The translations under genes and the position numbers were made by a program. A DNA stretch of 64,000 bases from positions 88,891-152,890 of the forward strand of contig CAWKGC010000025.1 in the NCBI GenBank assembly GCA_963849005.1. The letters run 5' to 3'. Under the pieces are notes generated by a model. That model was given only the letters and a program-made list of their open reading frames with translations. It ran no database searches and was not told the origin of the DNA. This DNA is from CAWKGC01 sp963849005 (GTDB lineage: Bacteria; Pseudomonadota; Gammaproteobacteria; Burkholderiales; Usitatibacteraceae). This document shows, piece by piece, positions 56,913 to 64,000 of the stretch. The first letter of the stretch is position 1. Every line of letters starts with the position of its first letter.

Positions 56913-58333
56913 GGTTCGAACCCTCCCCTTTCGGCGCCGGCCAGCGGCTTCACGCTGCGCGGATGCGCCGAGAACCATCGTACCAGCAGCTTGAGGACAT
57001 CCGGGTCGAAAGGCGGCAGCCGCGACGGCGCGGCGAGCGCGGCGAGTTCGTCTTCATCGCGCGCGGTGCCGATGTAGCGCCAGCGGTCGATCACGTGGAT
57101 CTCCTCGCGCTCGCCGTCGGGATGCCGCTCGCGCACGCCCACGGGACCCCGCCACGGCCAGTCGCCGATGCGATAAGGCGCGAGCGCCGTCGCGAGCCGA
57201 AGGTGATGTTGCTCCGGCGACTCCTCGCCGACGCAGGCGCCGCGGCAGCGCTTCAGCTGGCGCGCGAAGCAGGGCCCGCCGCGCTTCTCCCATCCGAGTT
57301 GCCGCCAGCACAGCTGCTCCTCGGAGGCCAGCCGCTCGAGGAGCTGCTTCGCGTGGCGCTTCGTCGCGAACGGCCCGTACAGGGCCTCGGACTCGTCGTC
57401 GCGCCCTTCCCATTCGACCTCGCCGACATCCAGGATCTCGGGCGGCGCGCTCAGGTCGGGCAGGCGCAACAAGCAGGTCGTGCCCTTGCGCCGCAGCGCG
57501 GTGTTGGAAAGGGGCGTGGCCTCCTTCACCAGCCGCGCCTCGAGCAGCAGCGCGCCCAGCTCGCCCGCCGTCTCCGTGTAGTCCAGCCGCCGGATCTCGG
57601 AGGACAGGCGCAGGTCGTTGGCGCTGCGATGGTCGGAAGAAAAATGCGAACGCACCCGGTCGCGCAGGTTGACGCTCTTGCCGATGTAGAGCGGCAGGTC
57701 GTTCACGCCGAAAAAGCGGTAGATGCCCGGGCCCTCGGGGATCGCATCGAACACGCCGGGGTCGAGCTGCGGCGGCAGGCTCGGCACCTTGAGCAGCGCC
57801 TTCACCGCTGCGGCGACTTCCTCCGCGCCCTGCTCGCGCTCCATCGCCTGCAGGAATTCCCACACGTAGCGCGCGTCGCCCAGCGCGCGGTGGCGACCGG
57901 CACCGGGAAGCGCATGGCGACGCACGAGGTCGTCCAGGCTGTGGCCCTTGACGCCGGGGTTCAAGCGCCGCGACAGGCGCACCGTGCACAGCACGTCCTC
58001 GGTGAAACGCGCGTCGAGGCGCCGGAACTCGTTCTTGAGGAAGCCGTAGTCGAAGCGCGCGTTGTGCGCGACGAACACGCGGCCTTCCAGCCGCTCCAGC
58101 ACTTCGCCGGCAAGCTGCGAGAAACTCGGCGCGTCGCGCACCATCTCGTTGCTGATGCCGGTGAGCATGCGGATGCGATCCGGGATCGAGCGCCCGGGGT
58201 TCACGAGGCTCGACCACTCCTCCTGCACCACGCCGTCCACGACGCTCACGATCGCGACCTCGGTGATGCGATCGCCCGTGGCGGTCATGCCGGTGGTCTC
58301 CAGGTCGACGATCGCGAGGCGTGGCGCGAACAC
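56909..58333 (-). CDS. DEDDh exonuclease fused to GIY-YIG (UvrC-like) nuclease domain
   Basis: Protein of 474 residues. Residues 1-170 are a DnaQ-like 3'-5' exonuclease: Exo I VDLETTGMTA, Exo II VAHNARFDYGFLKNEF, Exo III HRALGDARYVWEF. Residues about 195-280 are GIY-YIG: GPGIYRFFGVNDLPLYIGKSVNLRDRVRSHF (key GIYRF, YIGKSVNLRDR). A UvrC-like region with CFARQLKRCRGACVGE (C-x8-C-x3-C) follows. The combination resembles Cho/UvrC plus a proofreading domain, suggesting DNA repair. GTG start at 58333; 3 bases after the LysR stop. Confidence 0.9.
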   Translation of the reverse strand: MFAPRLAIVDLETTGMTATGDRITEVAIVSVVDGVVQEEWSSLVNPGRSIPDRIRMLTGISNEMVRDAPSFSQLAGEVLERLEGRVFVAHNARFDYGFLKNEFRRLDARFTEDVLCTVRLSRRLNPGVKGHSLDDLVRRHALPGAGRHRALGDARYVWEFLQAMEREQGAEEVAAAVKALLKVPSLPPQLDPGVFDAIPEGPGIYRFFGVNDLPLYIGKSVNLRDRVRSHFSSDHRSANDLRLSSEIRRLDYTETAGELGALLLEARLVKEATPLSNTALRRKGTTCLLRLPDLSAPPEILDVGEVEWEGRDDESEALYGPFATKRHAKQLLERLASEEQLCWRQLGWEKRGGPCFARQLKRCRGACVGEESPEQHHLRLATALAPYRIGDWPWRGPVGVRERHPDGEREEIHVIDRWRYIGTARDEDELAALAAPSRLPPFDPDVLKLLVRWFSAHPRSVKPLAGAERGGFEP

Positions 58334-58336
58334 GGC

Positions 58337-59263
58337 TCAGGCCTTCTTCCTGCGGCGAGCGGCGGCGCGCCACGGCGCCGAGGCAAATTTCTCGACCAGG
58401 AAATCGACCAGCGCGACCACCTTGGGCGAGCGATGCCGGCCGTGCGGCCACACGGCGTAGAGAGGCACCGGTTCGACGTGGTGGCAATCGACGAGCACCG
58501 GCTTCAGGAGGCCCGCGCGGACCGCGTCGCCGGCGATCACGTCGGCCAGCCGCGTGATTCCCACGCCTTGCACTGCGGCTTGCAGCAGCGATTCCGCGTT
58601 GTCCGCGAGCAGGTTGCCCCTGACCTCGATGGTGCGCATGCCTTTCGCGGTGTCGAAGGGCCAGCGGCGCAGGCTGCGCGGCTCGCTGAAGGTGATGCAA
58701 TTGTGCTTGAGCAGGTCCTCCGGGAGTTTCGGCGTGCCGTGCTTCGCCAGGTAGGCGGGCGAGGCGCAGATCACGCGCTCGAAGTCGCAGATCTTCTTCG
58801 CCACCAGCGTGGAATCGTCGAGGGGCCCCACGCGCACCACCACGTCGGCGCCGTGCTCGATCAGGTCGATCTTGCGGTCGGTGATGGTCAGGTCGATCTC
58901 GATTTCCGGATAGCGCGCGTAGAACTCGGGCAGCACCTGCGACAACTGGTGCAGGCCGAGGGCCACGCCGACGTTCAGTCTCAGCTTGCCGCGCGGCCGC
59001 TCGCGAAAGCCGGCCACTTCGCTTTCCGCGTCCGCGATGTCGGACAGGATGCGCTGGCTGCGCGCGAAGTAGGCCTCGCCCTCCGGCGTGAGCGCCAGCT
59101 GGCGCGTAGTGCGGTTGAGCAGGCGCACGCCGAGGCGCTCCTCGAGCCGGCTCACCAGCTTGGAAACCGCCGACGGGCTGAGCGAAAGCTCGCGCGCCGC
59201 GGCGGAGAACCCGCCCAGCTCCACGGCACGGACGAAGGCGGTCATGTCGGTGGGGGATGCCAT
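58337..59263 (-). CDS. LysR-family transcriptional regulator
   Basis: Regulator of 308 residues. The winged helix-turn-helix is in the first 60 residues (DMTAFVRAVELGGFSAAARE, SPSAVSKLVSRLEERLGVRLLNRTTRQL). The effector-binding domain shows GKLRLNVGVALGLHQL and DVVVRVGPLDDSTLVAKKI. Resembles the LTTR group of AaeR/DsdC-like orphan regulators. Target not clear; the divergent partner is a small gene at 59385. Confidence 0.93.
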   Translation of the reverse strand: MASPTDMTAFVRAVELGGFSAAARELSLSPSAVSKLVSRLEERLGVRLLNRTTRQLALTPEGEAYFARSQRILSDIADAESEVAGFRERPRGKLRLNVGVALGLHQLSQVLPEFYARYPEIEIDLTITDRKIDLIEHGADVVVRVGPLDDSTLVAKKICDFERVICASPAYLAKHGTPKLPEDLLKHNCITFSEPRSLRRWPFDTAKGMRTIEVRGNLLADNAESLLQAAVQGVGITRLADVIAGDAVRAGLLKPVLVDCHHVEPVPLYAVWPHGRHRSPKVVALVDFLVEKFASAPWRAAARRRKKA

Positions 59264-59384
59264 GCGCTACTTATTCCATAACATCACAAATGTTCTTCCA
59301 TTTTCATGGATTGTATCGTTTATCGCAAGCAATTACATTGTCCCTGTCGCCGGGCGTTCCGGCATTTCAGCGATGGGGAACAAC
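59264..59384. promoter_or_regulatory. AT-richer divergent promoter region between lysR and the small gene
   Basis: This 121-base gap is clearly richer in A and T than its surroundings (cataacatcacaaatgttc, ttccattttcatggattgta). It is the place to expect both promoters and a LysR T-N11-A site; several ATAAC/GTTCT-like partial dyads exist, but I cannot single out one operator. Confidence 0.5.
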
Positions 59385-59546
59385 ATGGACTTTTTCGACC
59401 GTTTTGAAATCGAGCGCGAGGGCCGCCGCCTGCGCAGCGAAGAGCTTCGCCGCCTGGAGAATGTCGCGAGCACCTGGCTGCGGGCGAAATTCCACAGCTT
59501 CTACGCGAAGTTCGCCGAGACGCTCCATCTCCCGCACGGTGCCTGA
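59385..59546 (+). CDS. Small protein of unknown function beside lysR
   Basis: Product of 53 residues, MDFFDRFEIEREGRRLRSEE onward, helical and basic, with a possible amphipathic C-terminal helix (FHSFYAKFAETLHL). GGGGAA lies 5 bases before the ATG, supporting translation; an ATG at 59373 would add 4 residues. It faces away from the LysR gene. It slightly resembles DUF1127-like or RSP_7527-like small proteins, but I cannot confirm that. Confidence 0.6.
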   Translation: MDFFDRFEIEREGRRLRSEELRRLENVASTWLRAKFHSFYAKFAETLHLPHGA

Positions 59547-59554
59547 TTCCGGGC

Positions 59555-59926
59555 CTAGTGCAGGTCGTGGGCGTGGCGCTTGAGTTCCTCCAGCGTGACG
59601 AACTCGAGCGCCTTCTCGTTGGTCGACTCGAGCAGCACGGGCGGCGCGACGCCGGCGAGAAAGGCCTCGCGCCAGCTCAGCGCGCACAGGCACCACTTGT
59701 CGCCCGGCTTCAGTCCCGGGAAGCCGTACGCGGGCACCGGGGTGGTCAGGTCGTTGCCGCGTGACTTGCTGAACGCGAGGAACGCGGCATCGACCCTCAC
59801 GCACACGACGTGCGTGCCCGGGTCCTGCGGCCCGGTGCGGCAGGCGCCGTCGCGATAAAAACCCGTCAGCGGCGCGAAGCAGCACGCCATCAGGTCGCCT
59901 CCCAGCACGTTTCTCTGTTCCGCCAT
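59555..59926 (-). CDS. DUF2237 family protein
   Basis: Protein of 123 residues of the DUF2237 family, function unknown. Motifs are NVLGGDLMACCFAPLTGFYRDGAC, THVVCVRVDAAFLAFSKSRGNDLTTPVP, FPGLKPGDKWCLCALSWREAF and PVLLESTNEKALEFV. Several conserved Cys (CC, CLC) suggest metal or redox use. Starts at 59926. Divergent from DUF2863. Confidence 0.92.
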   Translation of the reverse strand: MAEQRNVLGGDLMACCFAPLTGFYRDGACRTGPQDPGTHVVCVRVDAAFLAFSKSRGNDLTTPVPAYGFPGLKPGDKWCLCALSWREAFLAGVAPPVLLESTNEKALEFVTLEELKRHAHDLH

Positions 59927-60039
59927 CGCTCCCCGTCCTCGCGCAATGCGGCAGCAGCGGCCGCAAGATGGTAAAATTCGCTTCTTCCCTGACCGACGCC
60001 GACCGCGCGAATTCCTGCGCCGATCGCCCATCTTCCGAC

Positions 60040-61227
60040 ATGGCACGCACCCGCAGCAAGTCCCATCACCGCCTCACCCGTGACGCCGAGCGCCTGATCG
60101 CGCTCGCGCAGGGCCTGGGCGCCTCCGGCAGCCGCGTCGAGGACCGCTTCTGGGAGGCGGCCACGGCAACGCTCGCCGCCAGGCTCATCGAGAACGGCAA
60201 CGACATGCCGCTGGAGAGCGCGCTCGACCACCTCTGGACGAAGAATCTCCCGGCCTACGACGGGCTGGTCGAGGCGGTCGAAGCGGCCAGCGAGTCGATC
60301 GTGATCGAGCGCGACGGCGCGCGCTGGGAGGTGCTGCTCGTGGCCGCCCCCGTCGTCGCCTGGTCGCGCTACGCGATCGCCTCGGGCGCCATCGGCCGCG
60401 AGGATGCGCAGGCGCTCACGGTGCAGCTGCAGGCGCACGTTCTGGCCGAAGGCACGCGCATCGCCCTTTCGCCGTGGCTCTATTCCATCGACCAGCTGCC
60501 GCAGTCCTACTCCGAGCTCCTCAAGCTCACGCAGCGCCTCGGCGCGATCGCGGTCGACGGCCAGGTCCCGAAGGTCGATGCCGCGAAGCTGCCCGAGACC
60601 GCGCAGATGCTTGCCGACACGCGTTTCGTCATCGCCGCGGTGGCCGCCCCCGAAGGCGCGGCGCACTTCCGCTGGCAACAGGAAACCACCGGCCACGCCG
60701 GGCGCACGCAATCGGCGGAGCAATGGATCGCGCAGGCGCGTCCGACGCTCGCCAGGCTCCTGCCGGGCTGCGTGTTCGAATGCCTGCTCCCCGACGCCTA
60801 TTACGTGAACTGCCGCGAGTCGGACCGCTGCGTGCGGCCCTATGCGGTGCGTGCCGCGGTGGCCTTCCTCGAAAGCGCCCTCAAGGTGCCGGCCGCGAAG
60901 CTGCGTGCGGTGGTCGCCGGCTTCGGCGAGGAACGCGTCGACGAATACCGCATCGGCTTCACGCTGCATGGTGACAACGAGGTCGCGCATGGCGTCGTGT
61001 GGCCGCTGTTCGGGCGCGAGGACGAGAACACGCGCCCCGGCCCGGTCGACGAACTGCTCGCGCAGTTGAAGGAATGCGGCCTCACCGACGTGGTGGAGCT
61101 GAAAGGCCTGTTCACGCCGGAGTATTGCGAGGAATGCGGCGCGCCGCTCTTCCCGAGCCCCGACAGCGGCATCGTCCACGCCGAGCTGCCTGAAGAAGCC
61201 GAGACCACGACCGCGCACTTCCACTAG
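60040..61227 (+). CDS. DUF2863 family protein
   Basis: Cytoplasmic protein of 395 residues typical of betaproteobacteria, function unknown. Landmarks are HRLTRDAERLIALAQGLGASGSRVEDRFWE at the start, ALSPWLYSIDQLPQSYSEL in the middle and a C-terminal EYCEECGAPLFPSPDSGIVHAELPE (CxxC). Start at 60040; earlier in-frame codons look noncoding. Confidence 0.91.
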   Translation: MARTRSKSHHRLTRDAERLIALAQGLGASGSRVEDRFWEAATATLAARLIENGNDMPLESALDHLWTKNLPAYDGLVEAVEAASESIVIERDGARWEVLLVAAPVVAWSRYAIASGAIGREDAQALTVQLQAHVLAEGTRIALSPWLYSIDQLPQSYSELLKLTQRLGAIAVDGQVPKVDAAKLPETAQMLADTRFVIAAVAAPEGAAHFRWQQETTGHAGRTQSAEQWIAQARPTLARLLPGCVFECLLPDAYYVNCRESDRCVRPYAVRAAVAFLESALKVPAAKLRAVVAGFGEERVDEYRIGFTLHGDNEVAHGVVWPLFGREDENTRPGPVDELLAQLKECGLTDVVELKGLFTPEYCEECGAPLFPSPDSGIVHAELPEEAETTTAHFH

Positions 61228-61260
61228 GGACCGTCACGAGCGCGGGAAACGCCCTGAAGC

Positions 61261-61752
61261 ATGGAGATCCGCTTTCGCCGGCAGTGCCAGCCCTGCACCG
61301 CATGCTGTGACGGCTGGCTGGATTTCGTCATCGACAGTGCCCCCGTGTCTCCCGGGCGCCCGTGCCCGCACAGCACGGGCAACGGCTGCAACAACTACGA
61401 GAACCGCCCCGTCGACCCCTGCAAGCTGTTCAGCTGCGGCTGGGTCATCCCGGAGAGCCCACTGCCGGACTGGATGAAGCCGGACACGGGGAATGTCATC
61501 GTCATCTTCAACAAGAAGACCTGGCGCGGCGCGCCGGTCGATCTCGCCGTCCCGGTCGGGCTGAAGATCCCGGACCGCGCGCTCGACTGGCTCAAGAACT
61601 ACGCGCACGCGAACCGGCGTCCGTTGATCTGGCTCGAGCGCGTGATGAAAGACAGGGAGTACCTCGATCCGCCGCTCTACTTCGGTTTCGGCCCGCAGCC
61701 CTTCCTGCTGGAACTGCTGCAAGCGCAGCAGCAGGGAAAGTCGCCCTGGTAA
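61261..61752 (+). CDS. Cys-rich YkgJ-like protein
   Basis: Protein of 163 residues. N-terminal Cys motif RQCQPCTACCDGWLDF (CxxCxxCC), later PCPHSTGNGCNNYENRPVDPC and CGW, resembling the YkgJ family believed to bind zinc or iron-sulfur. Eight or more Cys in the first 65 residues. No signal peptide. Follows DUF2863 by 33 bases and may be co-transcribed. Confidence 0.82.
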   Translation: MEIRFRRQCQPCTACCDGWLDFVIDSAPVSPGRPCPHSTGNGCNNYENRPVDPCKLFSCGWVIPESPLPDWMKPDTGNVIVIFNKKTWRGAPVDLAVPVGLKIPDRALDWLKNYAHANRRPLIWLERVMKDREYLDPPLYFGFGPQPFLLELLQAQQQGKSPW

Positions 61753-61761
61753 GGCGGCAAG

Positions 61762-62093
61762 CTACGAGCGAACCTCCGATTGCTTCTTCGCGAGGTTGCG
61801 GCCGACCGGCGGCGCAGCAGCATGAGCACGATATTGGCGACGCGCGCCGCCATCAGGGCGCGGCTCGCGAATGCGAGCCAGCGTGCCATCCGCCCCGGGC
61901 CGAGCGCCTCGAGCGCGAGGCTGAAACCTGCGGATTTCGCCATCGATGAATTCGCACCATCACGGCCGCCCGGCGCCACGAAAGGCTTTCGCGCAATTGG
62001 CCCGCCTCGTGCCGGAGCTTCAGGCGGTAAAGCGCGGAGCGCGCCAGCAGCAGGCGCTTCCTGCAGGAGCCGCTCTTCCTCAAGCCTGCTCAT
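61762..62093 (-). pseudogene. YqjK-like protein, frameshifted
   Basis: Starts at 62093 (MSRLEEERLLQ). The likely protein is patched from three frames: MSRLEE, then RLLLARSALYRLKLRHEAGQLRESLSW, then AKSAGFSLALEALGPGRMARWLAFASRALMAARVANIVLMLL, ending about VGRNLAKKQSEVRS at 61762. At least three indels. Matches the YqjK family that follows yqjE in many proteobacteria. Confidence 0.6.
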
Positions 62094-62469
62094 CGCGGCC
62101 CTTCAGCAAGGCGAGGTCGTTCTCGAATTCCTGCAAGGTCGCCGCGAAGGCCGGCGGGCTGTCGCGAGGATGGCGCGGATGCGCAGCAAGGCCCAAGCGC
62201 CGATCCCGGCATAGGCCAGCGTGACGGCCGCCATCGCCTGCAGCGCCAGGTATCCCAGAACACGGCGACAACGAACAAGGCGGCCAGCAGCAGGCCGGCG
62301 AAAAGGAACGCCGCGGCCACGACCGCGAGGACCAACAGGCGCTTGCCGCGGTCCGCCTGCTCCTTCAGTTCGAGCGCGATCAACTCGCCCGCACACGCAA
62401 CAGCGCAAGCAGCGTGCCGCCCGCGGCACGCGCCGAACCGAGCGGCCCGGATTCCTGTGGAGACTGCAT
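62080..62469 (-). pseudogene. YqjE (phage-holin-like family) membrane protein, frameshifted
   Basis: From MQSPQESGPLGSARAAGGTL at 62469, through IALELKEQADRGKRLLVLAVVAAAFLFAGLLLAALFVVAVFWDT, then LQAMAAVTLAYAGIGAWALLRIRAIL, ending PAFAATLQEFENDLALLKGR and EQA at 62080. Two membrane helices. Three or more indels split it into frames. Belongs to the holin-like superfamily III (YqjE), often operonic with yqjD and yqjK. Confidence 0.72.
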
Positions 62470-62488
62470 ATCCGGGCCGATCGGGCGC

Positions 62489-62815
62489 CTAGCGGCGATT
62501 CAGCAACAGGCCGATCGCGAGCCCGACGGCAACGCCTACGCCCGCGGTGATGCCGATCGCCTGCCAGGGATTGTCATGGACATACGAGTCGGTGGCCTCG
62601 GCCGCCGCCACGGTCTTCTCCACCGCGGCCTCCTCAAGCTGGACCAGCTTGTCCTTGGCGACCCGCAGCTTCTCCTCGACGCTTTCGCGCCACACGGCGG
62701 CCTTGTCCCCGCCCGCGGTGGCCGCGGCCTTCAGCAGTTGCTCGGTCTCGGCAACCACCATGTTGAAATCCTGCAGGAGTTTCTCTCTCGTCACTTCGGT
62801 CGCGACTTGGTTCAT
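62489..62815 (-). CDS. DUF883 (ElaB/YqjD) family protein
   Basis: Protein of 108 residues, a ribosome- or membrane-associated stationary-phase family. Helical N-terminus TREKLLQDFNMVVAETEQLLKAAA, central helix with VEEKLRVAKDKLVQLEE and C-terminal membrane hairpin SYVHDNPWQAIGITAGVGVAVGLAIGLLL (key DNPWQAIG). Start at 62815 is chosen for GGAG 6 bases upstream; ATG 62827 is an alternative. Confidence 0.9.
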   Translation of the reverse strand: MNQVATEVTREKLLQDFNMVVAETEQLLKAAATAGGDKAAVWRESVEEKLRVAKDKLVQLEEAAVEKTVAAAEATDSYVHDNPWQAIGITAGVGVAVGLAIGLLLNRR

Positions 62816-62884
62816 GGCGTGCTCCATCTCTCTCACATCCGGAAAATGCGGCCTTTCCGTACGGCCACTCCGAGACATCCAGAG

Positions 62885-63403
62885 TTACCCAAGCCAAGCG
62901 TGGGCCGGGGCGTCGCTTGCTGTGTTGACTCGAATCAATGCCTGCGGGAATAGGTCGAAAAAAACGCGATCCAGCCGCGTCATTGCGTCGTAAGATTCTT
63001 CGCCAGGAAGCTCGCGGAAGAATTTCACCAGCCCTGTTTCTTCCATGCTCCTCGCGTAGGCAAGTTCGCCGCCATTCGTAGTGTAGCGCGGCCTGCCATC
63101 GCGCCCGAGGACGGCGATCGACGGAATGCCCTTCTTCAGCGGCACGCCGAGGGTTTCCGCGACATCGGTATTGCGGTCGAACTTGCCGACGTCGACCTTG
63201 ACCACGACATAGTTGCCGCCGACCAGCTTCGCCAGTTCACCCTTCTTCATCTCGATGTCGAGCAACTTGCAATCGCCGCACCAGTTGGCGCCGAGAACGA
63301 CCAGCACCTGCCTGCCGCCATTGGCCGCCGCGGCAACCGCCGCCTTCACCACGGCTTTCGCATCGGCCGATTCATCATCAGGATCTCGGCAGCGTTCGCG
63401 CAC
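62885..63403 (-). CDS. Thioredoxin-family protein, 5' end uncertain
   Basis: Thioredoxin-fold protein of about 150-172 residues. The redox site is VLGANWCGDCKLLDIEMKKG (CxxC). VVKVDVGKFDRNTDVAETLGV and KGIPSIAVLGRDG follow, typical of DUF953/TlpA-like cytosolic or periplasmic reductases. The N-terminus is doubtful: the first readable codon is a GTG at 63403, and an alternative frame upstream (GVFALCANAAEI) looks like the rest of an exported N-terminus, implying an indel near 63370. Confidence 0.8.
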   Translation of the reverse strand: MRERCRDPDDESADAKAVVKAAVAAAANGGRQVLVVLGANWCGDCKLLDIEMKKGELAKLVGGNYVVVKVDVGKFDRNTDVAETLGVPLKKGIPSIAVLGRDGRPRYTTNGGELAYARSMEETGLVKFFRELPGEESYDAMTRLDRVFFDLFPQALIRVNTASDAPAHAWLG

Positions 63404-63461
63404 AGGGCAAACACTCCCGCCGCCGGCGCCTGGCCGCAGCCCTGTTCCATCTTGCCTTGCT

Positions 63462-63480
63462 CATCGGCGTCCATTGGCGG
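63462..63480. repeat. Short copy of the CGGCGTTCATCGGCG-family repeat
   Basis: catcggcgtccattggcgg, nearly identical to parts of the gspH copy (cattggcgtccatcggcg) and to the arms at 47.6 kb. It lies between the thioredoxin-like gene and the esterase. Confidence 0.6.
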
Positions 63481-63484
63481 TGCC

Positions 63485-64000
63485 TCACGGCTTCAGCGCC
63501 CGGTACAGAAAGGGCAGGCCCACATCCATGCGGTAATCGACGTCGGAGTGGTTGTCGTCGAACTTGGTATCGTGCCTGATGCCGACCGCCGCGAGCCGCT
63601 GGAGAGGATGCGGGTGCCGTAGTGGATATGGTACTGGTCCTTCGAGCCGCAATCGATGTAGATGCCGCGCAGCGTCTTGAGCTCCTTGCGGCTTGTCCAC
63701 CAGGTTGATCGGGTCGTGCTGCTGCCAGTTCTTCCGGCGCCTCCGGCGACACCTCGCCGGTCTCGAGGTTGAAAGGGCAGGCGGAAGCCGTGTGGTGAAT
63801 TGGGATCGGGGTCGTAGGTCGCGGCCATGCAGATGTTCATGATGGCGTGGCCCTCGGCCATGGAGAGCTTTTCCTTGTCCACGCGGCCTCGAGGAACGCC
63901 TTCACGCGGCCGTCGTCGCGGCCCTTGTCCGCGCCCATCTCGATTTTGGCGACATCGAACCTGCCCGCCGCGACCTTCCGGCGGCGGTACTTCGCCAGCT
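63485..64000 (-). pseudogene. Esterase/alpha-beta hydrolase, partial at window edge and frameshifted
   Basis: The 3' part of an esterase-like alpha/beta-hydrolase gene that runs beyond 64000. Readable parts, in changing frames, are KYRRRKVAAGRFDVAKIEMG, KLSMAEGHAIMNICMAATYDPDPNSPHGFRLPF, LKTLRGIYIDCGSKDQYHIHYGTRIL, RLAAVGIRHDTKFDDNHSDVDYRMDVGLPFLYRALKP. The final DDNHSDVDYRM would supply the catalytic His. At least four indels in about 400 bases. The family resembles enterochelin-esterase-like or secreted esterases. Confidence 0.72.

Overview
The window is GC-rich DNA that codes on both strands and reads as chromosome of a betaproteobacterium. Pointers are a DUF2863 protein, a PhaM-type polyhydroxyalkanoate (PHA) granule protein beside a Cys-nucleophile intracellular PHA depolymerase, a complete general secretion operon, DsbB, MaiA, and a yqjD-yqjE-yqjK cluster. 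Lifestyle genes suggest a free-living heterotroph: PHA storage, type II secretion, Kup and PhoD, and c-di-GMP signalling. I saw no tRNA, rRNA, CRISPR array, prophage or transposase.

Layout. 1-10.1 kb: type II secretion operon gspD-E-F-G-H-I-J-K-L-M-N (gspC presumably lies upstream), then a YheT-type hydrolase and a phosphomannomutase/phosphoglucomutase. 12.4-17.2 kb: phaM and phaZ, a prolyl aminopeptidase, a DUF6279-type lipoprotein preceded by a 36-bp repeat array, and an SDR. 17.3-23.1 kb: a DUF6505-like protein, Nudix CoA pyrophosphatase, maiA, DUF924, an MBL hydrolase, then a metal group (sixA, cupredoxin, HMA protein, CDF transporter). 23.6-30.5 kb: an apparent three-gene operon with a 946-residue winged-helix/coiled-coil/AsmA-like membrane protein, an ABC exporter and a periplasmic prolyl oligopeptidase. 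30.8-34.8 kb: DUF6600 protein, KTSC, YceI, MsrA, DUF2238. 34.8-41 kb: ROK kinase and two divergent GGDEF-EAL proteins. 41-45.9 kb: dgkA, glycosyltransferase, LpxH-like phosphatase, amidase, GlcG-like protein, dsbB. 45.9-51 kb: phoD and kup, both full of frameshifts, with a small periplasmic protein and an SDR between them. 51-59.3 kb: glycine-zipper protein, META and YHS lipoproteins, zinc-ribbon protein, lipocalin, SRPBCC, YedK, GltS, an exonuclease/GIY-YIG fusion and a LysR regulator. 59.4-64 kb: a small ORF, DUF2237, DUF2863, a Cys-rich protein, the yqj cluster, a thioredoxin-like protein and a truncated esterase.

Two things stand out. First, intergenic space holds several palindromic elements. 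One family has a shared GGGGTCAG end and locus-specific stems (12.9, 16.2-16.5, 23.3 and 50.9 kb). A second has a CGGCGTTCATCGGCG core (47.6 kb, with related pieces at 5.3 kb inside gspH and at 63.5 kb). A third is a 152-bp imperfect palindrome at 55.6 kb. Second, reading frames are intact over most of the window, but phoD, kup and the last ~2.3 kb carry clustered indels while protein motifs survive in the alternating frames. That looks more like uneven consensus quality than gene decay. Single indels also break gspE, the hexose-phosphate mutase and the CDF transporter.

Functional identities rest on motif and sequence recognition alone; no database search was run.
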